The position numbers and the translations under genes were made by a program. From Nocardioides sp. URHA0020 (GTDB lineage: Bacteria > Actinomycetota > Actinomycetes > Propionibacteriales > Nocardioidaceae): a stretch of DNA of 64,000 nucleotides. The notes beneath the pieces are model-generated. The model did not search any database. It was given only the letters and a program-made list of their open reading frames with translations, and had not been told where the DNA came from. Of this stretch, positions 1-9,810 are shown piece by piece; position 1 is the stretch's first letter; each line of letters begins with the position of its first letter. The stretch is from NCBI RefSeq assembly GCF_000620705.1, contig NZ_JIAR01000025.1:371418-435417 (forward strand). Reading direction: 5' to 3'.

Positions 1-254
1 GCATAGACGGGGTGCGGCTCGAACGGCGCCGTCCGCATGGCCACCCCCACGACGGCCCCGGCTGCGTCGCGCGCGGCCACCCACCACCGCGGGTGCTCGC
101 CGCGCGGACGCCCCTGCGCGTCGTCGCTGACGTGGCGCCGGGTGACCGAGGCGATCACCGTGGTGAGGACCGGGTCGGCGGCCAGGTGCGGCTCCGCGGC
201 GTCGAGGAAGGCGGAGGGATCGTCGTAGAACTCGAGGCTGGACACCCACCGCAC
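1..254 (-). CDS. GNAT-type N-acetyltransferase, N-terminal part (cut by window edge)
   Basis: About 84 codons are open on the minus strand from a GTG at 254 to the window edge, so only the N-terminus is seen. The residues (a segment like [18 protein letters not shown], then [17 protein letters not shown]) resemble the start of GNAT acetyltransferases, where a helix is followed by the strand that carries the acetyl-CoA fold. No acetyl-CoA loop (Q/RxxGxG/A) is visible because it would lie beyond position 1. The gene runs divergently from valS, about 70 bp apart. The substrate is unknown. An upstream in-frame start cannot be excluded. Confidence 0.6.
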   Translation of the reverse strand, partial: MRWVSSLEFYDDPSAFLDAAEPHLAADPVLTTVIASVTRRHVSDDAQGRPRGEHPRWWVAARDAAGAVVGVAMRTAPFEPHPVY

Positions 255-311
255 GGTGGCCGAGCCGCACGCCCCTGCGCAACCGGTTTCGGTGTGGAGG
301 CGCGCGCGGCC

Positions 312-317
312 TAGGAT
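312..317 (+). promoter_or_regulatory. Probable -10 box (TAGGAT) of valS, leaderless spacing
   Basis: TAGGAT matches the actinobacterial TANNNT -10 element and sits 7 nt before the ATG at 325. That places the transcription start at or next to the start codon, and no Shine-Dalgarno sequence is present. The mRNA is probably leaderless, which also favours the ATG at 325 over the longer reading frame that begins at 256. Confidence 0.55.
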
Positions 318-324
318 TTCGGCC

Positions 325-2949
325 ATGACCGAGACACAGAGCGAGGCCACGGAGACGACCAGCGCGGATCGACGCGCCGTCGTCGTACCCGAGAAGCCTG
401 CGCTCGAGGGCCTCGAGGCCACCTGGAGCGAGCGGTGGAAGGCGCAGGACACCTACGCGTTCGACCGCACCCAGCCCCGCGCGAACGTGTACTCGATCGA
501 CACCCCGCCGCCCACCGTGAGCGGCAGCCTGCACGTCGGCCACGTGTTCTCCTACACGCACACCGACCTCATCGCCCGCTTCCAGCGGATGCGCGGCAAG
601 TCCGTCTTCTACCCGATGGGCTGGGACGACAACGGCCTGCCGACCGAGCGCCGGGTGCAGAACTACTACGGCGTGCGCTGCGACCCGTCGCTACCGTACG
701 ACGCGGACTTCACCCCGCCCGAGAAGCCGGACCCGAAGAAGCAGGTCCCGATCAGCCGACCCAACTTCGTCGCGCTCTGCGAGCAACTGGTGGAGCAGGA
801 CGAGCAGGTCTTCGAGCAGCTGTGGCGCACCCTGGGTCTCTCGGTGGACTGGAAGCAGCACTACACGACGATCGGCGCGAAGTCGCAGACCGTCAGCCAG
901 CGTGCGTTCCTGCGCAACTTCGCCCGCGGCGAGGCCTACCTCCAGGAGGCGCCGACCCTCTGGGACGTCACCTTCCAGACCGCCGTCGCCCAGGCCGAGC
1001 TCGAGGCGCGCGAGTACGCCGGCGCCTACCACCGCGTCGCGTTCCACCAGCCGGACGGCACTCCCCTCTACATCGAGACCACCCGCCCCGAGCTGATCCC
1101 CAGCGTGGTCGCGCTGATCGCCCACCCCGACGACGAGCGCTACCAGGCGCTCTTCGGGACCACCGTGACCAGCCCCGTCTTCGGGGTCGCGATCCCGGTC
1201 GTGCCGCACCCGCTCGCCGAGATCGACAAGGGCTCCGGCCTGGTCATGTGCTGCACCTTCGGCGACCTCACCGACGTCACGTGGTGGCGCGAGCTCGACC
1301 TGCCCGTGCGCACCCTGATGGGTCGCGACGGCCGGATGTCGCGCGAGACGCCCGAGTGGCTGGCGCACGAGCCCGCCGCCACGGCGTACGAGGAGCTCAA
1401 GGGCAAGACGGCCTTCTCCGCGCGGGAGGCGGTCGTCGCCGCGCTGCGCGCGAGCGGCGACCTGGACGGCGAGCCCAAGCCGACCCAGCGGATGACCAAC
1501 TTCTACGAGAAGGGCGACAAGCCCCTCGAGATCGTCGCGACCCGGCAGTGGTACATCCGCAACGGAGGCCGCGACGCCGCCCTGCGCAGCGAGATGCTCG
1601 AGCGCGGCGCCGAGATCCAGTGGCTCCCGGGCCACATGAAGCACCGCTACGACAACTGGGTCGGCGGCCTCAACGGCGACTGGCTCATCTCGCGGCAGCG
1701 CTTCTTCGGCATCCCGTTCCCGGTCTGGTACCCCCTCGACGCGGATGGCGAGCCCGACTACGACCACCCCCTGCTGCCCCCCGAGGCCGACCTGCCGGTC
1801 GACCCGTCGACCGACGCGCCGAGCGGCTACTCCGAGGACCAGCGCGGCAAGCCGGGCGGGTTCCTGGGCGACCCGGACGTCATGGACACCTGGGCGACCT
1901 CGTCCCTGACGCCGCAGATCGCCGGCGGCTGGGAGTCCGATGACGACCTGTGGCAGCGCGTCTTCCCGATGGACCTGTGCACCCAGGCGCACGACATCAT
2001 CCGCACCTGGCTCTTCGCCCGGGTGGTCCGGGCCCACTTCGAGAACCACGCCGCACCCTGGTCGCACGCGCTGGTCTCCGGCTTCATCCTCGACCCGGAC
2101 CGCAAGAAGATGTCGAAGTCCAAGGGCAACGTCGTCGTCCCGACCGAGATCCTGGACAAGTACGGCGCCGACGCGGTCCGGTGGCGCGCCGCGATGGCAC
2201 GACCCGGCCTGGACTCGCCCTTCGACGAGACCCAGATGAAGGTCGGACGCCGGCTCGCGATGAAGGTGCTGAACGCCTCGAAGTTCGTCCTCGGCGGCGT
2301 CGGCGCCAGCGGGGTCAACCCGTTCGAGGTCTCCGAGCCGGTCGACTGCGCGCTGCTCGGCAAGCTCGGCGCGGTGGTGACCGCGGCCACCGACGCGTTC
2401 GAGGCCTACGACTACACGACCGCCCTCGAGACCGCCGAGAAGTTCTTCTGGGAGTTCTGCGACGACTACCTCGAGCTGGTCAAGGAGCGCGCGTACGACG
2501 AGGACGGCGGCGCGGCCACCGTCTCGGCCAAGGCGACCCTCGCGATCGCCCTGGACGTGCAGCTGCGCCTGCTCGCGCCCTTCCTGCCGTACGTCACCGA
2601 GGAGGTCTGGTCGTGGTGGCAGGAGGGGTCGATCCACCTCTCCGGCTGGCCGACCGTCACCGAGCTCGGCTCGGCCGCCGCGACCGACGCTGTCGCGCTC
2701 CACGCCGTCGCGGCCGCGCTGGTGGGCATCCGGGGTGCGAAGTCGAACGCGAAGGTCTCGATGCGCGCGCAGCTGTCCCGGGTGGAGATCAGCGGCCCTC
2801 AGCCGCTGGTCGCGGCTGCCGAGCTCGCCGCCGGCGACCTGCGTCGGACCGGCAAGATCGTGGGCGACCTGGTGTTCACCGCCGTGGAGGGCGCCACCGA
2901 GATCACGGTCGCGGCCGAGCTCGCGCCGGTCGAGCCTGTCGAGGGCTGA
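325..2949 (+). CDS. valS: Valine--tRNA ligase
   Basis: This is a class I aminoacyl-tRNA synthetase that charges tRNA-Val in the cytoplasm. It has 874 residues. The HIGH signature appears as HVGH near residue 71 after a [19 protein letters not shown] opening, and KMSKS is present as KKMSKSKGN in the second half. Between them lie the CP1 editing region and the [11 protein letters not shown] segment typical of ValS. The C-terminus ends soon after the anticodon-binding helices, so this looks like the shorter actinobacterial form without the long coiled-coil arm of the E. coli enzyme. The start at 325 is chosen because TAGGAT lies 7 nt upstream. A longer frame from 256 would add 23 low-complexity residues. 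Essential housekeeping gene; the same family sits near clpX in M. tuberculosis. Confidence 0.95.
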   Translation: MTETQSEATETTSADRRAVVVPEKPALEGLEATWSERWKAQDTYAFDRTQPRANVYSIDTPPPTVSGSLHVGHVFSYTHTDLIARFQRMRGKSVFYPMGWDDNGLPTERRVQNYYGVRCDPSLPYDADFTPPEKPDPKKQVPISRPNFVALCEQLVEQDEQVFEQLWRTLGLSVDWKQHYTTIGAKSQTVSQRAFLRNFARGEAYLQEAPTLWDVTFQTAVAQAELEAREYAGAYHRVAFHQPDGTPLYIETTRPELIPSVVALIAHPDDERYQALFGTTVTSPVFGVAIPVVPHPLAEIDKGSGLVMCCTFGDLTDVTWWRELDLPVRTLMGRDGRMSRETPEWLAHEPAATAYEELKGKTAFSAREAVVAALRASGDLDGEPKPTQRMTNFYEKGDKPLEIVATRQWYIRNGGRDAALRSEMLERGAEIQWLPGHMKHRYDNWVGGLNGDWLISRQRFFGIPFPVWYPLDADGEPDYDHPLLPPEADLPVDPSTDAPSGYSEDQRGKPGGFLGDPDVMDTWATSSLTPQIAGGWESDDDLWQRVFPMDLCTQAHDIIRTWLFARVVRAHFENHAAPWSHALVSGFILDPDRKKMSKSKGNVVVPTEILDKYGADAVRWRAAMARPGLDSPFDETQMKVGRRLAMKVLNASKFVLGGVGASGVNPFEVSEPVDCALLGKLGAVVTAATDAFEAYDYTTALETAEKFFWEFCDDYLELVKERAYDEDGGAATVSAKATLAIALDVQLRLLAPFLPYVTEEVWSWWQEGSIHLSGWPTVTELGSAAATDAVALHAVAAALVGIRGAKSNAKVSMRAQLSRVEISGPQPLVAAAELAAGDLRRTGKIVGDLVFTAVEGATEITVAAELAPVEPVEG

Positions 2950-2955
2950 GCGGCC

Positions 2956-3765
2956 TCAGTGGTGGCCGCGGTGCCCGCGGCCGTCGTGACCGCCGCGGTC
3001 GTCGTGACCACCGCGACCGCCGTGACCACCGCGACCGTCGGAGCGGTGGTCACCGCGGTCGCCCTGCTTGGCCTGGTCACCCTGCTTGCCCTGGTCGCCC
3101 TGGTTGCCCCGGTCGTCCTGCTTGCCCTGGTCGCCCCGGTGACCCCGGTCGCCGCGGTGTCCCCGGCCGTGTGAGCCGGACCCGTCGCCGCGGCCGCTCG
3201 GGGGGGTCGTGGTCGACGGAGTAGCCGGCTTCTCGGTCGGCGGGGTGGCGACGTCGGGCTCGGTCGTCGGGTCCGTGGAGGTGTGGCCGCTGCCGTGACC
3301 GTGGTGGCCCGACGAGGGGCCGGCCGGCGGCTTCGGGGTGGTCGCCGGCGGGGTGGCGACCGGCGTGGGGCTCGCGCTCGGCGGTGCTGCCGTCGCCGGC
3401 GCGGCCGCCGCGGGGGCCGCTGCGGTCGGCGCGCTCACCGCGGCGTGGGCGATGCTGGGCTGGGCGGGCCGGACGGTCATGGCCGCCACGAGCCTGCGCG
3501 CCGGCTTCTTCCTGGTCTTCGCGGCCGGGGCCGTCACGGGCGCCGGCGCGGCCACCGGTGCCGGTGCCACGTCGGCGGGATCGGTGGCAGGGGCGGGCTC
3601 TGCCGGCGTCTTGGGCACCAGCAGCGAGCTGGCGATCATCCCCATCGGGGTGTGCCGCGCGAAGCCGCCCAGGGCGTCGGTGCGGACGGCGTGCGCCATC
3701 ACTCCGAAGCACGCCAGCACGACGACGATCGAGGCCACAAACGGCGCCCGGTGCTCTGACCGCAT
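2956..3765 (-). CDS. Membrane-anchored protein with collagen-like and His/Gly-rich tail
   Basis: I do not recognise a named family. The 269-residue product starts MRSEHRAPF and has one hydrophobic segment at about residues 9-25 (signal anchor or signal peptide). A long Ala/Pro-rich stretch follows, like a wall-spanning linker, then a Pro/Thr-rich region. The last 65 or so residues are low complexity: imperfect Gly-X-Y triplets (GDR GHR GDQ GKQ, later GNQ GDQ GKQ) and then GRGGHGGRGGHDDRGGHD-type repeats ending in HRGHH. The tail could fold as a short collagen-like helix, bind metal through His and Asp, or simply be disordered. The gene is convergent with valS, with 6 bp between stops. The ATG at 3765 is preferred to the upstream frame because it begins just before the hydrophobic segment. 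Confidence 0.6.
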   Translation of the reverse strand: MRSEHRAPFVASIVVVLACFGVMAHAVRTDALGGFARHTPMGMIASSLLVPKTPAEPAPATDPADVAPAPVAAPAPVTAPAAKTRKKPARRLVAAMTVRPAQPSIAHAAVSAPTAAAPAAAAPATAAPPSASPTPVATPPATTPKPPAGPSSGHHGHGSGHTSTDPTTEPDVATPPTEKPATPSTTTPPSGRGDGSGSHGRGHRGDRGHRGDQGKQDDRGNQGDQGKQGDQAKQGDRGDHRSDGRGGHGGRGGHDDRGGHDGRGHRGHH

Positions 3766-3922
3766 GCTTACCCTCCCGAGACGGACTGACCTGTCAGGGA
3801 GAGAGTTTTCCGGTCCAGACCACGTGGCTCCAAACCCCCGGGCCCGGTTCGGCCACAAATGACCCAGAAGGGCTACGCGGGGTGGTCACCCCGGGTCGGC
3901 CGTCCTGGGTCGACGAAGCGGA

Positions 3923-3949
3923 TCCCGGACGGTCGACGACCGTCCGGGA
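3923..3949 (-). terminator. Hairpin terminator after clpX
   Basis: A perfect inverted repeat (TCCCGGACGGTC, loop GAC, GACCGTCCGGGA) gives a 12-bp GC-rich stem 34 nt past the clpX stop. No T-run follows, which is common for actinobacterial terminators. The stretch 3766-3982 otherwise holds only the upstream region of the collagen-like gene and no other reading frame I would support. Confidence 0.6.
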
Positions 3950-3982
3950 GCTCGACCGCGCAGGTCGTGGCGCCGCGGAGCC

Positions 3983-5266
<1,284 letters not shown>

Positions 5267-5340
5267 GGGCGGTCATCCTCCGGTAGGTCGAGCCCGGTAA
5301 GTCGAGCTGGTCGAGCGGTCGTGCCTGGGATGTGCGGTTC

Positions 5341-5356
5341 GGGGCCCGAGGGCCCC
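5341..5356 (-). terminator. Possible hairpin between clpP2 and clpX
   Basis: GGGGCC-CGAG-GGCCCC forms a 6-bp all-GC stem with a tetraloop 57 nt past the clpP2 stop and about 75 nt before the clpX start. It could attenuate clpP transcription before clpX. The stem is short and there is no T-run, so this is tentative. Confidence 0.3.
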
Positions 5357-5412
5357 CCTGACGGTACCCCGTGCCACCCCCGATGCGGGGATGGACACGA
5401 AGTACGTCGGGA

Positions 5413-6021
5413 TCAGGCGAGGGCCGGGACGGCCTTGCGCGACTCGATCACGGCGTCGATCAGGCCGTACTCGACCGCCTGGGCGGCGGTCAGGATCTTG
5501 TCGCGCTCGATGTCGTGGCTGACCTGGTCGATCGATCGACCGCTGTGGTCGCTGATCATCTTCTCGAGCAGCTCGCGCATCCGGAGGATCTCGTTGGCCT
5601 GGATCTCGATGTCCGAGGTCTGGCCGAACGTGCCCTCGGTGTAGGGCTGGTGGATCAGGATCCGGCTGTTGGGCAGCGCCATCCGCTTGCCGCGGGCACC
5701 GGCGCCGAGCAGGATCGCGGCCGCGGAGGCCGCCTGACCGATGCACACCGTCTGCACGTCGGGCTTGATGAAGTTCATCGTGTCGTAGATCGCCGTCAGC
5801 GCGGTGAACGAGCCACCGGGGCTGTTGATGTAGATCTGGATGTCCTGGTCGGGGTTCATCGACTCCAGGCACATCAGCTGCGCGATGACCGCGTTGGCGA
5901 CGTCGTCGGAGATCGGCGAGCCGAGGTAGATGATGCGGTCCTCGAAGAGCTTGGCGTAGGGGTCGATCCGGCGGAAGCCGTAGGACGTGCGCTCTTCCCA
6001 CTGCGGGATGTAGTAGTTCAT
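5413..6021 (-). CDS. clpP2: ATP-dependent Clp protease proteolytic subunit ClpP2
   Basis: Serine peptidase subunit of the Clp barrel, 202 residues. The catalytic triad can be read as Ser99 in GQAAS, His124 in LIHQPY and Asp174 in DIERD. The oxyanion Gly-Gly lies in YINSPGGS near 66-71. Actinobacteria build a mixed ClpP1/ClpP2 tetradecamer, and this subunit resembles ClpP2 (opening MNYYIPQWEERT, YGFRRIDPY). It begins 12 bp after the clpP1 stop, so the two are co-transcribed and made in matched amounts. The ATG at 6021 is followed directly by conserved sequence, so the start is secure. Confidence 0.95.
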   Translation of the reverse strand: MNYYIPQWEERTSYGFRRIDPYAKLFEDRIIYLGSPISDDVANAVIAQLMCLESMNPDQDIQIYINSPGGSFTALTAIYDTMNFIKPDVQTVCIGQAASAAAILLGAGARGKRMALPNSRILIHQPYTEGTFGQTSDIEIQANEILRMRELLEKMISDHSGRSIDQVSHDIERDKILTAAQAVEYGLIDAVIESRKAVPALA

Positions 6022-6033
6022 CGGTCTCCCCGT

Positions 6034-6693
6034 TCAGTTCTTGCTGGTGTGGGCCGGGCGGCCTTCGTCGGCGGCCTCGCGGGCGCTCTTGACGACCTGG
6101 TCGACCAGGCCGTAGTCCTTGGCCTGCTCGGCGGTGAACCAGCGGTCGCGGTCGGCGTCGGTCTCGACCTGCTCACGGGTCTGGCCGGTGTGCTCGGCGA
6201 TCAGGTCGAGCAGCACCTGCTTGATGTGCAGCGACTGCTGGGCCTGGATCTTGATGTCGGAGGCGGAGCCACCCATCCCGGAGGACGGCTGGTGCATCAT
6301 GATCCGCGCGTGCGGCAGGGCGTAGCGCTTGCCCTTGGTGCCGGCGCAGAGGAGGAACTGTCCCATCGACGCGGCCAGGCCCATGCCCACCGTCGCGACG
6401 TCGTTCGGGATGTAGTTCATGGTGTCGTAGATCGCCATGCCGGCGTCGACGGAGCCGCCCGGGCTGTTGATGTGCAGGAAGATGTCGGCCTCGGGGTCCT
6501 CGGCCGACAGCAGCAGCAGCTGGGCGCAGATCGCGTTGGCGTTCTGGTCGCGGACCTCGGAGCCGAGGAAGACGATGCGCTCGCGCAGCAGGCGCTGGTA
6601 GATGTGGCCGTCGAGGTCGTTCATCCCGCCGCCGCCGTTGAGCTGCGGCTGATGAGTCCCCGGGTGCGAGGCGGAGCTGGAGTACTGGGTCAC
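6034..6693 (-). CDS. clpP1: ATP-dependent Clp protease proteolytic subunit ClpP1
   Basis: Partner subunit of ClpP2 and first gene of the clpP operon. With the GTG start at 6693 it has 219 residues; Ser109 (GLAASM), His134 (MMHQPS) and Asp183 (ADRDRW) form the triad. The N-terminal 23 residues are Ser/Gly-rich and probably removed or disordered; actinobacterial ClpP1 proteins are known to be processed. An ATG at 6624 ([10 protein letters not shown]) is the alternative start, and the longest frame from 6753 is unlikely. A ClgR-like operator lies about 50 bp upstream of the GTG, fitting the known control of clpP1P2 by ClgR in Streptomyces and Corynebacterium. Confidence 0.92.
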   Translation of the reverse strand: MTQYSSSASHPGTHQPQLNGGGGMNDLDGHIYQRLLRERIVFLGSEVRDQNANAICAQLLLLSAEDPEADIFLHINSPGGSVDAGMAIYDTMNYIPNDVATVGMGLAASMGQFLLCAGTKGKRYALPHARIMMHQPSSGMGGSASDIKIQAQQSLHIKQVLLDLIAEHTGQTREQVETDADRDRWFTAEQAKDYGLVDQVVKSAREAADEGRPAHTSKN

Positions 6694-6743
6694 GGGAGCG
6701 ACCCTAGCCGCAACAGCCGACAGTTCCACGGCCAACCGCCCCC

Positions 6744-6761
6744 TGTTCGCCAACAGCGGAT
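6744..6761. promoter_or_regulatory. ClgR-like operator upstream of clpP1P2
   Basis: The site reads TGTT-CGC-CAACA-GCG-GAT, with the CGC-N5-GCG core (and the Y-N-A-N-R pattern in the spacer) that I recall for ClgR operators in Corynebacterium and Streptomyces. It lies about 50 bp before the chosen clpP1 start, where an activator would be expected. No clgR gene is present in the window. Confidence 0.5.
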
Positions 6762-6824
6762 TTCGGGTCCGGTCGTCTCACCGGTCGGCGCGCAGCTCGC
6801 GGTCGGCGCCCGTTCGGGGCGTGC

Positions 6825-7955
6825 TCACCGCAGCCACGCGCGCAGGGCGTCGTGGACGTCGGGGTGGTTGAGGAGGCCGAAGTGGTCGGTGCGGCCCAGG
6901 TGCAGCACGTCGGCCCCGGGGAAGAGCTCGCGGCCGCCGCGGCCGCGACCGTACGCCGACGACGGGCGCACCAGCAGGTCGCCGACGACGTGCCCGACCG
7001 GGTGCCGCTCGCGGGTCGTCAACGTGCCCGCCACGAGCCGGTACCGCGCGTGCGGCAGCGGCGGCACGTCGTCGGCCAGCCCCGCCACCAGGTCGTGGAC
7101 GCCGACCGAGCGCCGGTCGAGGATCCGGCCGAAGGCGGCGGTCTCCGGCAGCCGGGCCAGGCCCCGCGCGCCGTGCCCGATGCCCCACGCGATCGGCGCG
7201 CCGAGGTGCGGCGTGCCGAGCGTGACCACGTCCGTGACGAGGTCCGCCCACGGGGCCGGGGCGTCGCTGGCGACCGCCCCCGCGGCTCGGATCACCAGTC
7301 CGCCCATCGAGTGCCCGACGAGCGCCACCTGCGTCACCGGGACCGGCCAGGCGCCGACCAGCCGGTCGAGGAGAGCGGCCAGTGCGACGCCGTTCTCGCG
7401 CACGGTCAGCCCGCTGTTGGCTCGGAGGAGGACCGGCGTCCAGCCGAGCCCCACGAGCGTCTCGGCGTACGTCGTGCCGGTGCGCTCGCGACCGAGGTCC
7501 CAGTAGGACTCGTTCTCGCACAGCCCGTGCTGGAGGACGACGACCCGCCCGGTCGCGTCCGGGAAGGCGGCGGCGAGGTCCCGCGGCGTGAGGGCGACGT
7601 CGCGCCCGTCGATGCGCACCGCCATCGTGATCGCCAGCCGGGGACGGTCGACGGCGAGGCTGTCCCCGATCAGGCCGTTGACCGCGGAGCGGACGAACCG
7701 TCCGCGAGGGCCGTCGTCGAGGCGGGGACCGAGGCCCGCCGCGCCGGCCCGGTCGAGCCCGGTCGCCGCGACGCGCAGCCCGAGGCCGACGCCGGCGTAC
7801 ACGGCACTGGTGATCGACCGCCCGGGGTAGCCACCGAGCCGGTCCGCCCACGCGTCGTGGGTGTCGCGCGCGCTGCGGACCACCAGCTCGTCGGCGACCT
7901 CGGACAGGAGCGAGAGCGCGTCCAGCACGCCGGGTCCCGTTGCGCGCTGGCTCAT
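6825..7955 (-). CDS. Alpha/beta-hydrolase, lipase-like
   Basis: A 376-residue alpha/beta-hydrolase. The nucleophile elbow is GHSMGG (in LVGHSMGGLVIRA) and the oxyanion strand reads VVVLQHGLCENESYW. The likely catalytic His sits in GRTDHFGLLNHPDV near the C-terminus, and an acidic residue between them is plausible but not fixed by eye. The layout resembles PGAP1-like or EstA-type esterases that act on lipids or esters. No clear signal peptide is seen. The ATG at 7955 is chosen over the upstream frame because TATGGT lies 6 nt before it. The M. tuberculosis region has a lipase-family gene (lipP) at the same place next to tig, although that is a different subfamily. Confidence 0.75.
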   Translation of the reverse strand: MSQRATGPGVLDALSLLSEVADELVVRSARDTHDAWADRLGGYPGRSITSAVYAGVGLGLRVAATGLDRAGAAGLGPRLDDGPRGRFVRSAVNGLIGDSLAVDRPRLAITMAVRIDGRDVALTPRDLAAAFPDATGRVVVLQHGLCENESYWDLGRERTGTTYAETLVGLGWTPVLLRANSGLTVRENGVALAALLDRLVGAWPVPVTQVALVGHSMGGLVIRAAGAVASDAPAPWADLVTDVVTLGTPHLGAPIAWGIGHGARGLARLPETAAFGRILDRRSVGVHDLVAGLADDVPPLPHARYRLVAGTLTTRERHPVGHVVGDLLVRPSSAYGRGRGGRELFPGADVLHLGRTDHFGLLNHPDVHDALRAWLR

Positions 7956-7961
7956 GGGGCG

Positions 7962-7978
7962 ACCATACCCGCGGTATG
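7962..7978 (-). promoter_or_regulatory. -10 box within a dyad upstream of the lipase-like gene
   Basis: On the minus strand TATGGT (7967-7962) is 6 nt before the ATG at 7955, consistent with a leaderless start. The box overlaps a perfect 15-nt dyad, CATACC-CGC-GGTATG (7964-7978), which could be a repressor site that blocks the promoter. Confidence 0.4.
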
Positions 7979-8005
7979 ACGATCTGGCGACCGCCCGAAA
8001 TGCCA

Positions 8006-8036
8006 CCGACCCGCCCGAGGGACTCGAGCGGGTCGG
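8006..8036 (-). terminator. Hairpin terminator after tig
   Basis: CCGACCCGC (8006-8014) pairs perfectly with GCGGGTCGG (8028-8036) across a 13-nt loop, 19 nt past the trigger factor stop. It has a 9-bp GC-rich stem without a T-run. Confidence 0.55.
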
Positions 8037-8055
8037 CGTACGACGTGCGGGCGGA

Positions 8056-9462
8056 TCAGGCCTCGGCCTGCTCCTCCTCGACGACCTCGGTCGCCTCGGT
8101 CTCGGCGGTCGCCTCGGGCTCCGGCTCGCCGATGGTGCCGTCGGGGCGCAGGTTCTTCAGCTCCACCGCGTTGCCCGAGGCGTCGGTGACGACGGCCGAC
8201 TCGACGATGCGCGCCAGCGCCTTGCCGCGCAGGATCTCCTGCACCAGCTCCGGGATGTGGTTGTGCTCGAACATGTGGTTGGCGAACTCCTGCGGGTCCT
8301 CACCGCCCTGCTGGGCCTTGCGGACCATGTGCTCGGAGAGCTCCTGCTGGTCGATGCCGAACTCCTCGACCTGGGCGATCTCGTCCAGGATGAACTGCGC
8401 GGTGACCGCGTCGCGGACCCGGCGCTCGAGGTCGGCCTCGAACTCCTCCAGGGTCTGCGCCTCGTCCTCGAGGTACTTCTCCATGGTGACGCCGGCGTAC
8501 GCGAGCTGCTGCTCGAAGCTGCGGCGACGGGCGTTGAGCTCATCGGTGACGATGGTCTCGGGCAGCGGCACGTCGACCGACTCGAGCAGCGCCTCGAGGA
8601 CGGCGTCGCGCGCGGCGGCGGCCTGCTCGAGGCGGCGGCCGCGGCCGAGCCGCTCGCGCACGTCGTCGGTGAGCTCGGCGACGGTGTCGTACTCCGAGGC
8701 CAGCTGCGCGAACTCGTCGTCGAGCTCGGGGAGCTCCTGCTCCTGCACCTGGGAGACGGAGACCGCGACGTCGACGCCCTCGCCGACCAGGTCACCGCCC
8801 ACGAGCTGGGAGGTGAAGATCTTCTCGTCGCCTGCGGCCAGACCCACCAGGGCCTCGTCGAGACCGTCGATCATGCCGCCGCGACCGACGCGGTAGGACA
8901 TGCCGGTGACCTCGGCGCCGTCGACGACCTCGCCGTCCTTGGTGGCCTTGAGGTCCATGACCACGAAGTCGCCGTCGGCCGCGGGGCGCTCGACGTCGAT
9001 CAGGGTCGCGAAGCGCTCACGCAGCGCCTCGACCTGCTCGGCGACGTCCTCGTCGCTGATCGTGATGTCCTCGACCTGGGCGGTGACGCCCTCGTACGTC
9101 GGCAGCGTGATCTCGGGCTTCACGTCGACCTCGGCGGTGAACTCGAGGGTCTCGTTGTCCTCGAACTTGGTCACCTCGATGTCCGGCTGCGCGAGCGGCT
9201 GGAGGTCGTTGGCCTGGAGCGCCTCGACGTACTTCTGCGGGACGACCTCGTTGACGGCCTCCTCGAGGACGGCACCGCGGCCGACCTGCCGGTCGATGAC
9301 GGCCGGCGGGACCTTGCCGCGGCGGAAGCCGGGGACGTTGATCTGCTTGGCGATCTTCTGGTAGGCCGCGTCGAGGCTCGGCTTGAGCTCCTCGAAGGGC
9401 ACCTCGACGGTCAGCTTGGCCCGGGTCGGGCTCAAGGTCTCGACGGCGCTCTTCACAGGCAT
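8056..9462 (-). CDS. tig: Trigger factor (ribosome-associated chaperone)
   Basis: This peptidyl-prolyl isomerase and chaperone binds at the ribosomal exit tunnel and shields new chains. It has 468 residues. The ribosome-docking signature appears as GFRRGKVP near residue 44, a central FKBP-like isomerase domain follows, and the alpha-helical substrate cradle makes up the rest. The end is an acidic Glu/Ala/Thr tail common in actinobacterial homologs. The ATG at 9462 opens with MPVKSAVETLSPTRAKLTVE, a standard Tig start, and AGGAGAA lies just upstream. The frame extends further upstream only because two tRNA genes happen to be open. It is probably transcribed with those tRNAs. Confidence 0.96.
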   Translation of the reverse strand: MPVKSAVETLSPTRAKLTVEVPFEELKPSLDAAYQKIAKQINVPGFRRGKVPPAVIDRQVGRGAVLEEAVNEVVPQKYVEALQANDLQPLAQPDIEVTKFEDNETLEFTAEVDVKPEITLPTYEGVTAQVEDITISDEDVAEQVEALRERFATLIDVERPAADGDFVVMDLKATKDGEVVDGAEVTGMSYRVGRGGMIDGLDEALVGLAAGDEKIFTSQLVGGDLVGEGVDVAVSVSQVQEQELPELDDEFAQLASEYDTVAELTDDVRERLGRGRRLEQAAAARDAVLEALLESVDVPLPETIVTDELNARRRSFEQQLAYAGVTMEKYLEDEAQTLEEFEADLERRVRDAVTAQFILDEIAQVEEFGIDQQELSEHMVRKAQQGGEDPQEFANHMFEHNHIPELVQEILRGKALARIVESAVVTDASGNAVELKNLRPDGTIGEPEPEATAETEATEVVEEEQAEA

Positions 9463-9517
9463 TCTCCTACTTTTCGGTGACGTTCTGGGGTGGTGTCGTG
9501 CGTCAGTGCTGGTGCAG

Positions 9518-9590
9518 TCGGGGCGACAGGACTCGAACCTGCGGTCTCCTGCTCCCAAAGCAGGCGCGCTAGCCACTACGCTACGCCCCG
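9518..9590 (-). tRNA. tRNA-Pro (anticodon TGG)
   Basis: 73 nt fold as a cloverleaf: acceptor CGGGGCG/CGCCCCG with discriminator A, anticodon stem CCTGC/GCAGG around TTTGGGA (anticodon TGG), and a T-arm with GTTCGAGTC. CCA is not encoded. It lies between tRNA-Gly and tig on the same strand. Confidence 0.93.
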
Positions 9591-9639
9591 CCAAGTGGGG
9601 CCCACCCGCGCGTGTGAGCACGCTCAGGACCCTGCTTGG

Positions 9640-9710
9640 AGCGGATGACGGGAATCGAACCCGCGTAATCAGTTTGGAAGACTGGAGCTCTACCATTGAG
9701 CTACATCCGC
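9640..9710 (-). tRNA. tRNA-Gly (anticodon TCC)
   Basis: 71 nt form a cloverleaf: acceptor GCGGATG/CATCCGC with discriminator T, anticodon arm CAGTC-TTCC-AAACTG region (anticodon TCC), T-loop GGTTCGATTCC. CCA is not encoded. It is 49 nt upstream of tRNA-Pro and read in the same direction, so the two are probably one transcript. Confidence 0.93.
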
Positions 9711-9715
9711 GAGCC

Positions 9716-9731
9716 CGGGGCCGAGGCCCCG
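9716..9731 (-). terminator. Hairpin between the phosphatase gene and tRNA-Gly
   Basis: CGGGGC-CGAG-GCCCCG forms a 6-bp GC stem with a tetraloop, about 80 nt past the SpoIIE-type phosphatase stop and 5 nt before the tRNA-Gly 5' end. It could end the upstream transcript. It could also be part of the tRNA leader. Confidence 0.35.
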
Positions 9732-9810
9732 AGAGCGGAGGCAATCGTGCCACACCGGCGGTGCTCGACCCCAACCGGGACGACCGCCGGTACGCCGTCC
9801 TCCCGCGCGT

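Noticed and set aside
691..2703. Long open frame antisense to valS (670 codons)
   Set aside because: Shadow frame caused by high G+C at third positions; no family pattern, and valS on the other strand is certain.
9463..9774. Extension of the trigger factor frame upstream to 9774
   Set aside because: The extra residues are the translation of the two tRNA genes; the Tig start at 9462 matches the family and has a ribosome-binding site.
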